Assembly (NCBI GenBank): GCA_016946835.1
Contig: JACVTC010000057.1
Location: forward strand, 951,001 to 1,015,000
Length of the DNA: 64,000 nucleotides
From: Neocallimastix lanati (nom. inval.)
Lineage: Eukaryota > Neocallimastigomycota > Neocallimastigomycetes > Neocallimastigales > Neocallimastigaceae
Direction of reading: 5' to 3'
The notes below the pieces were generated by a model. It saw only the letters and a program-made list of their open reading frames with translations. It was not told the origin of the DNA and made no database searches. Positions 13,969 to 25,890 of the stretch are shown one piece after another. Numbering within the stretch: the stretch's first letter is position 1; every line of letters begins with the position of its first letter. The position numbers were made by a program, and so were the translations under genes.

Positions 13969-15062
13969 TGATTTCAACCAACTACTTTTTTTTTTAATTA
14001 GAACTAATTAAAATTTTTTATAATTTTTATATTTTTTCTATAATTTTTTTTATTTCTTTTTTTATTATGAATTAGAAATAAAAAATTTAAAAATAAAAAA
14101 TATATATATAAATTAATAAATAAAAAATAAAATAAAAAAAAATTTAATAAAATATATTATATTCATATTATTTATACTTTCATATTTATTATCTTTCAAT
14201 TTAAATATATTAAAAATTAATGAAATTAAAAAAAAATATAAATAGTATATATAAATAAGTTATTACATCCCGGTAAACTTTATTTTATAATTTTTTAATA
14301 ATGAATATTTTTACATTAAATTCATTTTGATTTGTGTAATGATTGAGATAGTAAAAAAAATTTTATTGGTTAATATTAATTAAAAATAATGATTATTTAT
14401 TTATTTTGAAACATTATTTATTATAATAAATAATAAATAATGGTGAAGAATATAACCACTTTTATATAAATATAATAAACTATTTAATTATAATATATAA
14501 TATAATAATATATAATATATATGTTATACATAAATATATAAAACAACTATTTATTAAAGTTAAAACTTTTTCATTTTAATTAATATTTATAATTTAAATA
14601 ATTATTTTTTTTAATATTATTCATAGTTAATATTATTTTATATATTTATATTATTTAAAATATGAATGTTCTTTATGAATAGCATGATACGTATGTATCA
14701 TATATCAATAATATTTTATATTTCTTTAATATGACCTATTGTTTAAATAAAATAATGATTTCATGTAACACTAATTAATATTTAATATCATTATTTATTA
14801 ATAATAATCATTTATTTATATATATATATATATTTTTTTTATTTTTTAATTAAAAACATGATAATCATTATTTCAATGAATATAATAATAATAGTTTTAA
14901 TAATATTCATTATAATTATTATCATATTCATAATAATTATATTATTAAAAAAATAAATAAATTAATAAATATATAAAGTATTTAAACTAAACTATTTTCA
15001 TAATAAAGAAAGAAAAGTTTTATAAATACTTTGTAAAGTTGTAAATTGGATTAATTAAAAAT

Positions 15063-15101
<39 letters not shown>

Positions 15102-16787
15102 CACAAAAATAATCATAATATGAGTAAAATTTCAATAATGAATATGACTAAATATATTAGTCATTATTTTTTATAATTGTAATGATATTAATATATTTTT
15201 TGTTAAAAAAAAAAAAAAAGATAAAAAAATTATAAAAAAAAATAGTTATACCCCTTATTTATAATTCATTCTTTGTTGTTGTGTTAGCATTTGTTATTTT
15301 CATAACTAACCTTTTAACCCTTTTTTCTTTACCGTCTTTTAGTCAGGAAAACGTTAAATCTTAAATTTCATAGAGATTTATAATCTTTAATGAAGAAGTT
15401 TTTATTATTAATTGTATAATTATATGGTTAAATCATTGTGTATGACTTTGCTGTTTTTTATATATTTTATTAATTTTGTAAATGTGACATTATATATTTT
15501 TTTTAAAGCAAACAAATATAATGGAAAAAAAACTTTTTTTTCTAAAAAAAATAATAAAATTATATAAATTTAGTATATCCATTTTGGTAAACTTATTACT
15601 TAAAACTATTTATTCTATTTAAAATTTATTGTAATTGAATGAATAATAGACTTTTATTTATTCTATATAATATATATATATAGAATAAATATTATTATAT
15701 ATAACTATGGAGTAGTAAATAATTATAATTATTATTATTTATTTATTTATTTATTATTTATTATTAATTATTTATTATTATATCAATTATTATTTATTAT
15801 TATATATTATTCAATTATTGTTTTAAAAGGATTATTGTGACAGTAATAAACTTTATTAATAGGTTTTTTTTAAAAGTATCATTGTGACAGTAATAAACAT
15901 TAAAGCCTTTTTTTTTTTTTTTTTTTTAATATAAACGAAAAAAAAATATGAATTAATTTTTTTTTTTAAAAAAAAAAGTATTAAAAGTTAAAAAGATATT
16001 AAACATATATATAAAACATATATATAATTCTATATATAATATTAAATATCAATTATATATATTAAACTATTGAAATAGTGTTTGCTACATAACACAATGA
16101 ATAATAAAATATATAAAGATTAAATAAATTTATATATTAACAATAATAAAATATAACGAAAAACTTTAAAACTTTAATTATAATTTTATAATTTTAATTG
16201 TAATATATAACATAGATCTTTCATAATATTTAAAGTTATTTAATAATCAAATTATTTAATTTAAAAGAAGATTATATTAAATACTTAATATATTTAAAAT
16301 ATACTAAATATATTATAACAGTATTAAATAAAAATATTACAATATATTTTTAAATAAAATGAATTTTATTATTAAATATTTTAGAGACAAAATTTTAAAT
16401 TATTTATATGAATAAAAAAAAAAAGCAAATTTATACTTTCTCCAATGTTGCTACTAATTTATTAGTTTCATTTTCCTATATATTTCATTAACCAAATAAG
16501 TAGAAGTAATATAGAAGTGTTAAATGTATATTTTAGATACTTTTATTTTATTTTATTTTATTTTATATTTTAATTTTTATAAACTATGAAACTTTAATAG
16601 AGAAGAAATTTTGATATGAGTATGACAAAATGAGATAATTAATGAATAAATAAATGAATAAAAAAAAAAGATGAAACATTATATAATTAAATAAAAATGA
16701 AATTTTCGAAAAAGTATAATTGAATTATTATTAATACATTTACATCGGATTTTAAAAAAAAATTTCTTTTTATTATGAAATAATTTG

Positions 16788-16788
16788 A

Positions 16789-16852
<64 letters not shown>
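16788..16852. repeat. (AAT)n microsatellite
   Basis: About 20 trinucleotide units without interruption in A/T-rich spacer. Confidence 0.85.
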
Positions 16853-17118
16853 TTTACTATTATTTAAGTATGTTTAAATTTCAATTAAAATTGTTAATAT
16901 TATTCATTATTTTAGAACTATTTTTGTATATATTATATTTTGATATTTATTATTTCTAATATTATTATGGCAATGATATTATATCTTGAAAATTCTTATG
17001 ATTTTCCAATTTTTTCTAAAATAATAAATTTAAAAGTTTAAACAATAAAAACAAAAAATTTTTTTTAAAATAATATTAAGAATTTTCTAGTAAAGAATAT
17101 GAATTATAAGGTGATATT

Positions 17119-17305
17119 AATAATAAATAATAAATAATAAATAATAAATAATAAATAATAAATAATAAATAATAAATAATAAATAATAAATAATAAATAA
17201 TAATAAATAATAAATCATAAATAATAAATAAATAATCTATAATAAATAAATAATAAATAATAAATAATAAATAAATAATTAAATAATAAATAATAAATAA
17301 TAATA
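17119..17305. repeat. (AATAAAT)n-type minisatellite
   Basis: A 7-bp unit TAATAAA is repeated with little variation to about 17212, then in more variable form to about 17305. Confidence 0.85.
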
Positions 17306-17752
17306 TTATGATTAATTAGAGTTAAAGATATAATTTATACAAAAATAGATTTATTTTGTAATAAACTGAATTACTTATTGTAGTCTGATACGTTTATATC
17401 CAATTTATATGATCCAATATTAGATTTGAAAATTTTTATTATATTTTATTATTATTATTTTTTTATTTTTTTTTTTTTTTGAAACAAAACAAAAAAAACT
17501 TTATGCTAATTATAGTGTAATAAATGTTTCATCTATACCACAAATTTTATACATTTATATTTATTTAAAATATAATGAAAAGCAAAATAAAAAATAAAAA
17601 AAAAAAAAAAAAGAAAAACAAAGTTAAAAAGTATATGTATTGTTTGAATATTTTTTATTTTTAGTTTATAGAAGGCCTCTGTTCTATGTATAATATATAA
17701 TTATTTTTTTTATTTTATTTATATTATTATTTTTGTTTTGTTTTGATAAATT

Positions 17753-17799
<47 letters not shown>

Positions 17800-18026
17800 A
17801 ATAATGAATAATACAATTAATGAAAGTAATTAATAAATATTATCTTAATGATACTAATAATTGATATAACAATAGAACCTAAGACATAAAATAGTAATAT
17901 AATAATTGATTAATAAATCAATAATATTAATATAATTATTATATAAATTAAATTTTAAAATTTTCTCTCTTTAGAATTTATTTTCATCTATATTTTTTGA
18001 ATCTGATAGAGAAACTAATAATAGAA

Positions 18027-18060
<34 letters not shown>

Positions 18061-18558
18061 TTAAAATTAAAAAAAAAAAAATCGAATAATAATAATTAAA
18101 TAAATAAATAAAAAAAAAAGACCGAAGTAATTAAAAAAAACAGAAAAATATTTAAATCATTTTTATATTTACATATATACATACGCTTTTTTTTTTTTTT
18201 TTTTTTCTTTTTAAGTTTTTAGAAAAGTTGGTATATCAATTTTAAATTTTATAACATGTTAAACTATTGATTTTCAAAAAATAGTAAAAATACTATTTCA
18301 AAAAATAAATAGAAAAACAAATATTGCCCTTGATAAAATAATACCAAATGCATAATTATAAATAAAAGGTTAAATATATTTATATATGAAAGATATAAAT
18401 TATGGAATAATTATACAACGAAAATTCATATATTTTATTTTTATTTATTTTTATATTTTTTGTTTTATTAATTTTATTTATTATTACTATTATTTGCTTT
18501 TTCTTCTTTTTTTTTTTTTTTTTGTATATTAAAATAATGATAATTCATAATAAATAAA

Positions 18559-18589
<31 letters not shown>

Positions 18590-20814
18590 TAATAATTAAA
18601 GTTATGATAAATGTTAATAATTTAATTAAATTTGAAAAAGATAATTTAAAAAAAAGTTTAAATTTGTTTTAAATGGTTATTCTTATATTACATTAAAGAA
18701 CGAATAATCGTAAAGCGTTATTGAAATATCTGTACTTCTAAAATATAAATATCATAGATTAAATTTTATTATTAATTAATAACCGTAACATAAAGAAGAA
18801 TAAGAAGATATATATTAAATATTATTCAAAAATTTTTGATATTTTAATTTTTTTGCTTTATGTATTATTTATTATTTAATTAATTATTTATAAGTCATAC
18901 TTTTTTCTTTTTTCTACTATTATCTTATATTAAAAGTGATTCTTATTAGTTTTATCTTATTTTATTTTCGGAATAATAAATCTTTTATATTAAAAAATAT
19001 GAAAAACTTTATTAAATATTCTTATGATAATATGCAAATAAATATATATATATATACACATATATTTAAGAAAAAAAACATAAATAAAAAATATTTTTAT
19101 TCGTTCTTTCGTTAAATATACTGTCCCTTAATGTTTATATTTATTTTTTTATATATTTATCTTAAAATTAAATTATATAGTGTAATACTACTATTCTTAT
19201 ATCTAAAAAAAGGACAAAGTTGTTATTCCCTTACTATAATTATTATTATTTTTTTTTTAAGTATTAAAATATTGATTTTAATAATACTTTCTAAAAAAAA
19301 AAATTTAAAATTAAGGAAAACTCAGCTTTTCGTTGAAATACTCATTTATCCTAATAAGTATATATTTAAAGAATTAAAATATATTATTTATTATATATTA
19401 AATATTACATATTTTAATATATATTGAATATATTATTGATTGTTAAAAAAATACATATATTAATTATATAGACACTTTTCATTTTAATTTAATTTAATTT
19501 ATATATAATAAAAGATCATATATATTAAATATGACTCTTAAAAATATTTTTCTATTATGAATAAAATTACATTCATTTAATATATTATATGTTATATTGC
19601 TATTATATATATTAATATACATTTATAAATACATATATTTAAATGTGTTTTATGTTTCTAAATATATTCGTTTATACTATATTAAAATCAACCAATAAAT
19701 TATAAAAGTATTCTCTATTGAATCATATATTTTTATATTAGTAAAATAATATAATAATTAAACTTTATTTAAATTAATTTTAATTTTAATGTATATCCAA
19801 TATAATATTAAAAATATTAATATATATAGAAAAAATAGATTATAATTCATAATGTAGCCATTAATTATATAGATTATTATGAAAATAATATTAATAGTTT
19901 GAAAAAAAGCATTTTCATAATTTTAATAAAATTTTAAATATAATATTATTTAAATTCTAAATTAATAAAAAAAAGTTTATTTTTAATAATTTAGATAATT
20001 TATAATAATTTATTTATGGCTATGGTGTTACAGCGGTTATTACTTACGTTAGAGATTTTCATCATATAATAGATTATATTAGTAATATTTTAAAATTAAA
20101 ATTAACCCTAATAATTATATTATTTTTAAATATTATTTAAATATAATTAGACATATATTATTTGTTAAGACCTAAATAAGATACAATTATTAATTCTTTA
20201 TAAAATATTTATTAATATTTATTAATATTTTATAATATTATATTATTACTCGAAAAAACTATTTAAGGATTTAATTTTGTCTTCAAAAAAATTTTTTTTT
20301 TTATCAAAACAATCATTAATTAATAATAAACATTTTATAAAAATTAAAAAAAAAAATTGATAATCAATAATTTTTTAACCTTATTTAATTTTTTTTTTTT
20401 TTTAAATTTAAAAAATTTTTTAATGGCTTTTTATTTTTAAATATTTGACATATTTAGTAAATAGAAAGTTATAAAAAAATTTTATTAATAATTAACTTAA
20501 TATGAGTAAAAGTTACAGTTTAAAAAATGATAAAGCGAATTTATATACATTGAAAAGAATTATTGATTAGAAAATGTTTATTATTATATATTGTACTTTT
20601 GAGCAATAAATAAGAAAAGAATATAATAAGGAATTTGATATTATAAAAAATTGTATTTTCTAAATGGATAATATGAAGTTATTAAAAAATAATATATTGT
20701 ATATATTATTTAATTACCGATGATTAAAAATAATTTTAAAAGGTTTAAATAAGAGAACAAAATTAAAGGAAATTGACTCTTAATACTTGTCAATAAAATT
20801 TTCATCTTACGCAC

Positions 20815-20841
20815 ATAAAAAAAAGCAACGCTTTTTTTTAT
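20815..20841 (+). other. Perfect hairpin upstream of the structured repeat array
   Basis: ATAAAAAAAAGC pairs with GCTTTTTTTTAT around the triloop AAC, a 12-bp perfect stem. It lies about 75 bp before the first structured unit. In A/T-rich DNA such hairpins arise easily, but the central GC pairs are exact. Confidence 0.4.
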
Positions 20842-20916
20842 AGAACGAACGCATTGATTATAAAAACGTATTTACACATAATAAAAATCATATTTATTTA
20901 TTTTAAAATTTTTGAT

Positions 20917-21064
20917 GGATTTCGCTTCGGCATCTTAAAAATGTAATGTTTTTACGAATTTTCTTTTATTGGATATTATTTTTATAATGAAGTAGTATTA
21001 ATATAAAGGAAAGGATAGTGGGTGACCGACGCCGAGGAACTGTGTTCTTTCGCGCAGAATATCT
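20917..21064 (+). ncRNA. Candidate structured RNA unit 1 of 6
   Basis: The unit has two conserved blocks (20921-20963 and 21011-21064) joined by a variable A/T linker. Predicted helices: P1 GGAT(20917-20920)+TTC with GAA+ATCT(21061-21064); P2 TCGGCATC(20927-20934) with GGTG-a-CCGA(21021-21029); P3 CGC-c-GAGGAAC(21030-21040), triloop TGT, GTTCTTT-c-GCG(21044-21054). A small hairpin TAAAAA/TTTTTA lies inside P2. G+C of the paired blocks is far above the surroundings. No known RNA family is recognised. Confidence 0.55.
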
Positions 21065-21118
21065 ACGAAATTTTAGGAGTATTATGTTAACCATTTATTT
21101 AACGGAAGAAGAATAAAA

Positions 21119-21267
21119 TATGATTTTCGCTTCGGCATTTTAAAGACATAATGTTTTTACGAATTTTTTTTACGAATTTTTATTTTGAAAATACAATTAG
21201 TAAAAAAAAGGATAGTAAGTGACCGACGCCAGAGGAGACCGGTTTCTCCTTCGCGCAGAGAATCATA
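21119..21267 (+). ncRNA. Candidate structured RNA unit 2 of 6
   Basis: Same architecture with changed bases in each helix. P1 is TATGATTTTC(21119-21128) with GAGAATCATA(21258-21267), ten continuous pairs. P2 is TCGGCATT(21132-21139) with AGTG-a-CCGA(21218-21226); the C-to-T and G-to-A changes compensate each other. P3 is CGC + GAGGAGA(21232-21238) with TCTCCTT(21245-21251) + GCG, a different stem sequence from unit 1 but still paired. Confidence 0.55.
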
Positions 21268-21315
21268 AATTAATTTTAATTTATTTAGTAATATTATGAA
21301 GGTTAATGAATTTGA

Positions 21316-21476
21316 TAGATTTCGCTTCGGCATCTTAAAAATGTAATGTTTTTACGAATTTTCTAATATATATGCTTTTTTTTCTATTTTGATAATAGAA
21401 TAAAAAAGGTAGATATTAGAAAAGGATAGTAGGTGACCGACGCCGAGATACTGTGTATCTCCGCGCAGAATATCTA
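21316..21476 (+). ncRNA. Candidate structured RNA unit 3 of 6
   Basis: P1 TAGAT(21316-21320)+TTC with GAA+ATCTA(21472-21476), one bulged T. P2 TCGGCATC(21327-21334) with GGTG-a-CCGA(21432-21440). P3 CGC-c-GAGATAC(21441-21451), loop TGT, GTATCTC-c-GCG(21455-21465), with a perfect inner stem. The linker is longer than in the other units. Confidence 0.55.
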
Positions 21477-21539
21477 CGATTTATTAACATAATTTTAATT
21501 TTTTTTAATGAAAAGAAAATGAAATATAAATAAATTTGA

Positions 21540-21688
21540 TAGATTTCGCTTCGGCATCTTAAAAATGTAATGTTTTTACGAATTTTCTTTAAATAAAAAA
21601 GCTTTATTTAGATAATAAAGTAAATATAAAGAAAAGGATAGTGGGTGACCGACGCTGAAGTACTGCGTACTTCCGCGCAGAATATCTA
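21540..21688 (+). ncRNA. Candidate structured RNA unit 4 of 6
   Basis: P1 TAGAT(21540-21544)+TTC with GAA+ATCTA(21684-21688). P2 TCGGCATC(21551-21558) with GGTG-a-CCGA(21644-21652). P3 CGC-t-GAAGTAC(21653-21663), loop TGC, GTACTTC-c-GCG(21667-21677). Compared with unit 3, three positions of the inner stem differ on both sides and stay paired. Confidence 0.55.
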
Positions 21689-21784
21689 CGATTTATTATA
21701 TAAAAAATGGAAATTAAATATAAGAAAAAAATAATTAAAAACAGAAAAGAATAAAAAAAGTCAAAATTATCAATAAGAAAGAAT

Positions 21785-21918
21785 TTGATTTTCAATTCGG
21801 CATTTAAAAAATATATATTTTTCTTTAATAATTTATTTTGATAATGAAGAATTGTAAGAAGAAGATAGATAGTGACCGATCTAGAAGGAGACTGGTTCTC
21901 TTTCATACAGAAAATTAA
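21785..21918 (+). ncRNA. Candidate structured RNA unit 5 of 6, most diverged
   Basis: The conserved CGCT and GCGCAG residues are lost, yet helices persist. P1 is TTGATTTTC(21785-21793) with GAAAATTAA(21910-21918), nine pairs including one G.U. P2 is TCGGCATT(21797-21804) with AGTG-a-CCGA(21871-21879). P3 is GAAGGAGA(21884-21891) with TCTCTTTC(21897-21904). Pairing kept despite sequence drift is the strongest single hint of selection on structure or of divergence before the array formed. Confidence 0.45.
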
Positions 21919-21994
21919 GATTCTTTTTACATATTATTTTAATTTATTTATATAATAATATTTTATTAGAAAAATATATTTTAAAACTAAAGAA

Positions 21995-22045
21995 AAGAAA
22001 GTGCTTTAGACATTTTAATTGTACAGTTTTATATATTAGATTTTT
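21995..22045 (+). repeat. Possible eroded seventh unit
   Basis: GCTTTAGACATTTTAATTGT (from 22002) followed by ACAGTTTTAT resembles block 1 of the units (GCTTCGGCATC...TTTTTA) after transitions. It falls where a unit is expected between units 5 and 6. No convincing second block follows. Confidence 0.25.
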
Positions 22046-22330
22046 TTCTATTTTATCATATAGTTTATTAGAGATAATTATTATTTATTATTTATTTTTT
22101 GATAAAATAAAATTAAAAAAAAAAAAAAGTTAAATTTCTTATGTCGGAATTATAACATGAAATGAAAAAAATTAAAGATGTTATAATATACTGTAATATA
22201 AAAAAACAAAAACAAAAAAATTTTTTTTCTAAATGAAAAAAAAGTCAAAAGTTTTAATATATAAAATTTTTCTTTTTGAAAAAGAAAATTTATATTAATT
22301 TCACAAATACATACCAATAAAAATTATGAA

Positions 22331-22476
22331 TAGATAACGCTTCGGCATCCTAAAAATGTAATGTTTTTACGAATTTTCTTTAAAAAAAAAGTCTTATTTT
22401 GATAATAAATGAACCTTAAGGAAAAGGATAGTGGGTGACCGACGCTGAAGTACTGGTACTTCCGCGCAGTATTCTA
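22331..22476 (+). ncRNA. Candidate structured RNA unit 6 of 6
   Basis: P1 TAGA(22331-22334) with TCTA(22473-22476), extended by TA/TA across a bulged T where other copies have TTC/GAA. P2 TCGGCATCC(22342-22350) with GGGTG-a-CCGA(22433-22442). P3 CGC-t-GAAGTAC(22443-22453) with GTACTTC-c-GCG(22456-22466) and only TG in the loop. It is separated from unit 5 by about 410 bp. Confidence 0.55.
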
Positions 22477-22860
22477 GCTAATTTTTATTTTCAAAAGAAA
22501 AAGAATAAACAAACAAACAAAATCCATAGTTTAAAAAAGCCTTTGGAAGGATTTTTTAAATTGAAGTCATTATACATCAAAAACAAATTTAATATGTAAA
22601 TTTTTATACATTATTTTTATTTAAAAAAAAAAAGATAAAAATTATTATTTTTATGCTAAAAAAATAATAAAATAATGTTATATATATGTAAAGCATATAT
22701 TGTATTAAAAAATTAAATAAATAAATAAAAAAAAAAATAAAAAAAGTAAAAAATAATTTTAAAATGAAATTTTAATAAATGTAAAAGTTTTGTGTTATTT
22801 TTTTATTTCATATTTCCATATTTTTTTCTTAATTTTATTCATTATTTTATTCATTATTTT
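22477..22860. other. AT-rich spacer before the LINE
   Basis: A/T-rich. A short patch CCTTTGGAAGG at 22541 is mildly palindromic. No gene seen. Confidence 0.5.
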
Positions 22861-25800
22861 TGGTATTCCGTTGAATCTACCGTTGCCAAGAGCGTCGACG
22901 TCGAAATAATAAGCCATAGATTTTCATCTCCCGATGAAAGATCTGATACAGATTCGTTTGAAATACTAAAATTATTACTCGCAATAATGGACGTGGTTGA
23001 TGAATTTTTAAATTTGCTTCGTGAATATAAAAATATATGTGGTAAAGTCAGGTTAAGTTTTCTATTAAATCAAAACATTTTCATCAGTCAATAGAATCTG
23101 CATGTAATGATTTTCGTAATAGAAAAAGCTAGGAGTGCTTGGTTAAAATTAAAGAAGCTATCTCACCCTATGTACTCTAATTCTATTTCGTCAAGCGTTT
23201 TAAAGGACAAGCAGGGTAACTTTTTATTTTCTCATTCGGATTAATTAAATCGATTTGCTGAACATTACAGTGAACTAGCTTCTGATGTTACTCAACATAG
23301 TCTGGATAATGAATACTGGGTAAATTTATTTGGAACTAATCCTAATAATAATCTTACTTGGGATATTAATGATTCTATTACTATGGAGGAAATTCAAAAC
23401 ACTGTGCTTGATATGAAAAATAATAAAGCTCCTGGACCCGATGGTATTCCGATTGAATTTTTTAAAGCCTTCTTTAGTAAATCTGATTTATCCGATAATC
23501 AAAATGATTCTTCCGATGATCACTATTCTAAGTGTACTAAATGTTTACTTTCACTATTTAACAAAATCTAGGCTGGTGATTTCCTGAAGAGTGGAATTCG
23601 GCTTCTATAATATCAATTCAAAAAAAAGGAGATCTTTCGGATTGTAATAATTATCGTGGTATTTCTCTTATTAATGTTGGCTTAAAAATTATTTCAAAGA
23701 TTGTTACTAATAGAATTGCTAAATATGCCCTTGAACATAAATTTGTTTGACCTGAACAATTTGGATTTAGAAATAAAGAAGAATGCATAAGTTTATATAT
23801 TTCAATTAGAGAGATATGTCAAAGAAGAAAATTTCAAGGAAATTTTTACTTATCTTGCTTTTCTCGATCTTAAAAAAGCCTATGATTCAGTATCTATCTT
23901 TTAATATTTTGACCAAATTATATAACTTATATAACTTAGGAATTAGAGGTAAATGTCATCTGTTTTTAAAGAATCTTTATATATCCTCAGAAAGCTCGTG
24001 CTTTTTTTAATGGTAATCTCTCAGAAGAATTTTCGATTAATCGTGGTGTTAGACAAGGATACCCTCTATCTCCTATTTTACTCAATTAGTTCATTAATGA
24101 TATACTAGATAACTGTGATAAGTATGGTGTAAATTTAGATTCTCAATATTGTTGTGGTGGACTTTTTGCGGATGACATTGTTTTTTGTTGTTCCGTCTAA
24201 ACAAGCTCTTAAGAAAATTTTGAATAAGGTTCATGAATGGTCTATTAAAAAATGAAATGACTTTTGGAATTAATAAGTGTGATACTCTTGTTGTAAAACC
24301 GATTAATTTTTGTTAAATCGATAAATTATGAAGATCCATCTTTCTTTATTGGTAGTAACAAATTACCTAAAACTGACAACTATACTTATCTTGGTATTCC
24401 TTTTGATGAATCTTTATCACTGAAACCTATACAATCCAAATTAAACAGTAATTTAAATGTCAAGTTAAATTTGTACTTTCGATTTCTTATTAATAAATCT
24501 GTTCCTCTCCCATTGAAGAAATATGTTTTAATTTCGTTTATTCTTAGTCTTGTTATATATTATGCTCCTCTCTTTGGTTCAAATAAGAGCAGATGTTCTA
24601 AAGCTCAAAAAATTATTAATAGAGGACTTTATTGGAGTTTATGGATTTAAATCTCGTAATTCTTTTGTTAGTCTCTATGATATTACTCATGAATTGAGAA
24701 TACCTCCTCTTTCAGTTGTCTGTGCTATATCTCAGTTACGCTGCTTTAGAAAATGGAAAAGCTCATCATGTATTATTAATCATCTTACTAATAATATTCC
24801 TACTATGTCACATTACTCATGGACTAAAGAATCAAGGACTTTGGATAGGAAATTAAATGGTAAGAAAACAAGTAAAATAAGAAAGTTTTATTGGGAAAGA
24901 GATATTTTCAAACCTTCAAAAGCTAAAAAAGCAATTATTTAAAAGGAGAATGATTTTGGATTTATTTTAGAAATCAAAAACTTAACATTTCAATATCCTA
25001 AGTATCAGTTGGGATTCTTTTGGATTTCTCGAATTAGGTGTGGTTTTAAATTTGACATGAGTATTTCCCATTAAAAGAAAAATAGTCTTAGAAGATTGCC
25101 TTAAATGTTGCTCTTGTTGTGGTATTAGTGTACCTAGCTTTTCTCACTGGATCTTTGCCTGTAAAAGTATTGAAAAATTACAGAAATAAATCTTTACCTT
25201 TTCTAGATGATTTCTTTTTGAAGTCTTTTTGAAGTTTGCAATGATAATTGAACAAAAATCCTTGAATATTTCTTTAGATTTAGATTCAGAAAAGGATTAT
25301 GTTGATATTATTTATTACTTTATATTGAGTGCTCTTCTTGGTGGGCGTTCAATATATTCAAAAATTAAAGTTAATGATGGGGAACAAAGACAATTAGTTG
25401 ACATTATTTTTAAACACAGTTCGACTTCGTCGACTGTTCCGTATTTTGTGGGGATTGCGGAGTTTCTAACAAACGAAATATCAGTAATTTGTCGATCTTT
25501 TAGTTGATGATGAAATGGTATTCCTTTGAGTCTACCATTGCCAAGAGCGTCGACGTCGAAATGATAAGGCATGAATTTTCACCTCCCGGTGAAAGAATAG
25601 ATACAGATTCGTTAGATAACACTAATACTGAAATTATTACTAGCAATAATGGACGTGGTGTTATCATCGAGGAATGGGAAGAAAAATTAGAAACTATTGC
25701 ACGTTCATAATTATATAATATATAATATTTTATTTCATGTATTTTTCATTATTTAAATCATGTAATTTTTATTATTATTATAACTTAAATAAAGTTATTC

Positions 25801-25890
25801 CCTAAATCTAAAAAAAAAAAAAAAAAAAATTATTATTATTATTATAAATTAAATAAAGTTTTCTCAAAGTCTAAAAAAAAAAAAAAAAAA
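22861..25890 (+). pseudogene. Broken LINE with nearly complete reverse transcriptase
   Basis: Several frames together spell a LINE ORF2 from the linker to the C-terminus. Motifs in order: NNKAPGPDGIPIEFFKAFFS (about 23420), NNYRGISLINVGLKIISKI (about 23650), PEQFGFRNK (about 23755), RGVRQGYPLSPILLN (about 24040), and the catalytic FADD at 24165-24176. A C-terminal Cys-rich patch CLKCCSCCGI...HW..AC follows at about 25095. Many stops and frameshifts (for example after 23571, 23748 and 24089) make it non-functional. The apurinic-type endonuclease domain is absent. The frame ends ...EKLETIARS at 25710, and the tail has AATAAA-like motifs and two successive GTCTA- or ATCTA-polyA blocks (25810 and 25872). 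About 150 bp at 22865-23005 repeats the C-terminal coding region at 25518-25665. Confidence 0.9.

Larger units (their letters stand above)
5358..20814. other. 15-kb gene desert
   Basis: Near-pure A/T with homopolymers (for example poly-T near 5532-5570, 12489-12532 and 15063-15101) and microsatellites listed separately. Slightly less biased islands, such as about 7500-7640, 15240-15370 and 20020-20060, show no readable protein or RNA. I see no supportable gene. Confidence 0.6.

Noticed and set aside
19131-19427. 98-residue frame with mixed residues
   Set aside because: Slightly better composition than most, but no motif, no upstream signals and A/T-driven residues only.
20921-20940. Similarity of CGCTTCGGCA in the array units to the 5' end of U6 snRNA
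   Set aside because: Only about ten bases match; the U6 core (ACAGAGA, AGC) and 3' tail are absent.
21604-21906. 100-residue minus-strand frame across array units 4-5
   Set aside because: It runs antisense through the structured units and has no recognisable protein content.
20917-22476. Array units as hammerhead, HDV-like, twister or twister-sister ribozymes
   Set aside because: None of the required core strings (for example CUGANGA with GAAA) or pseudoknots could be placed.
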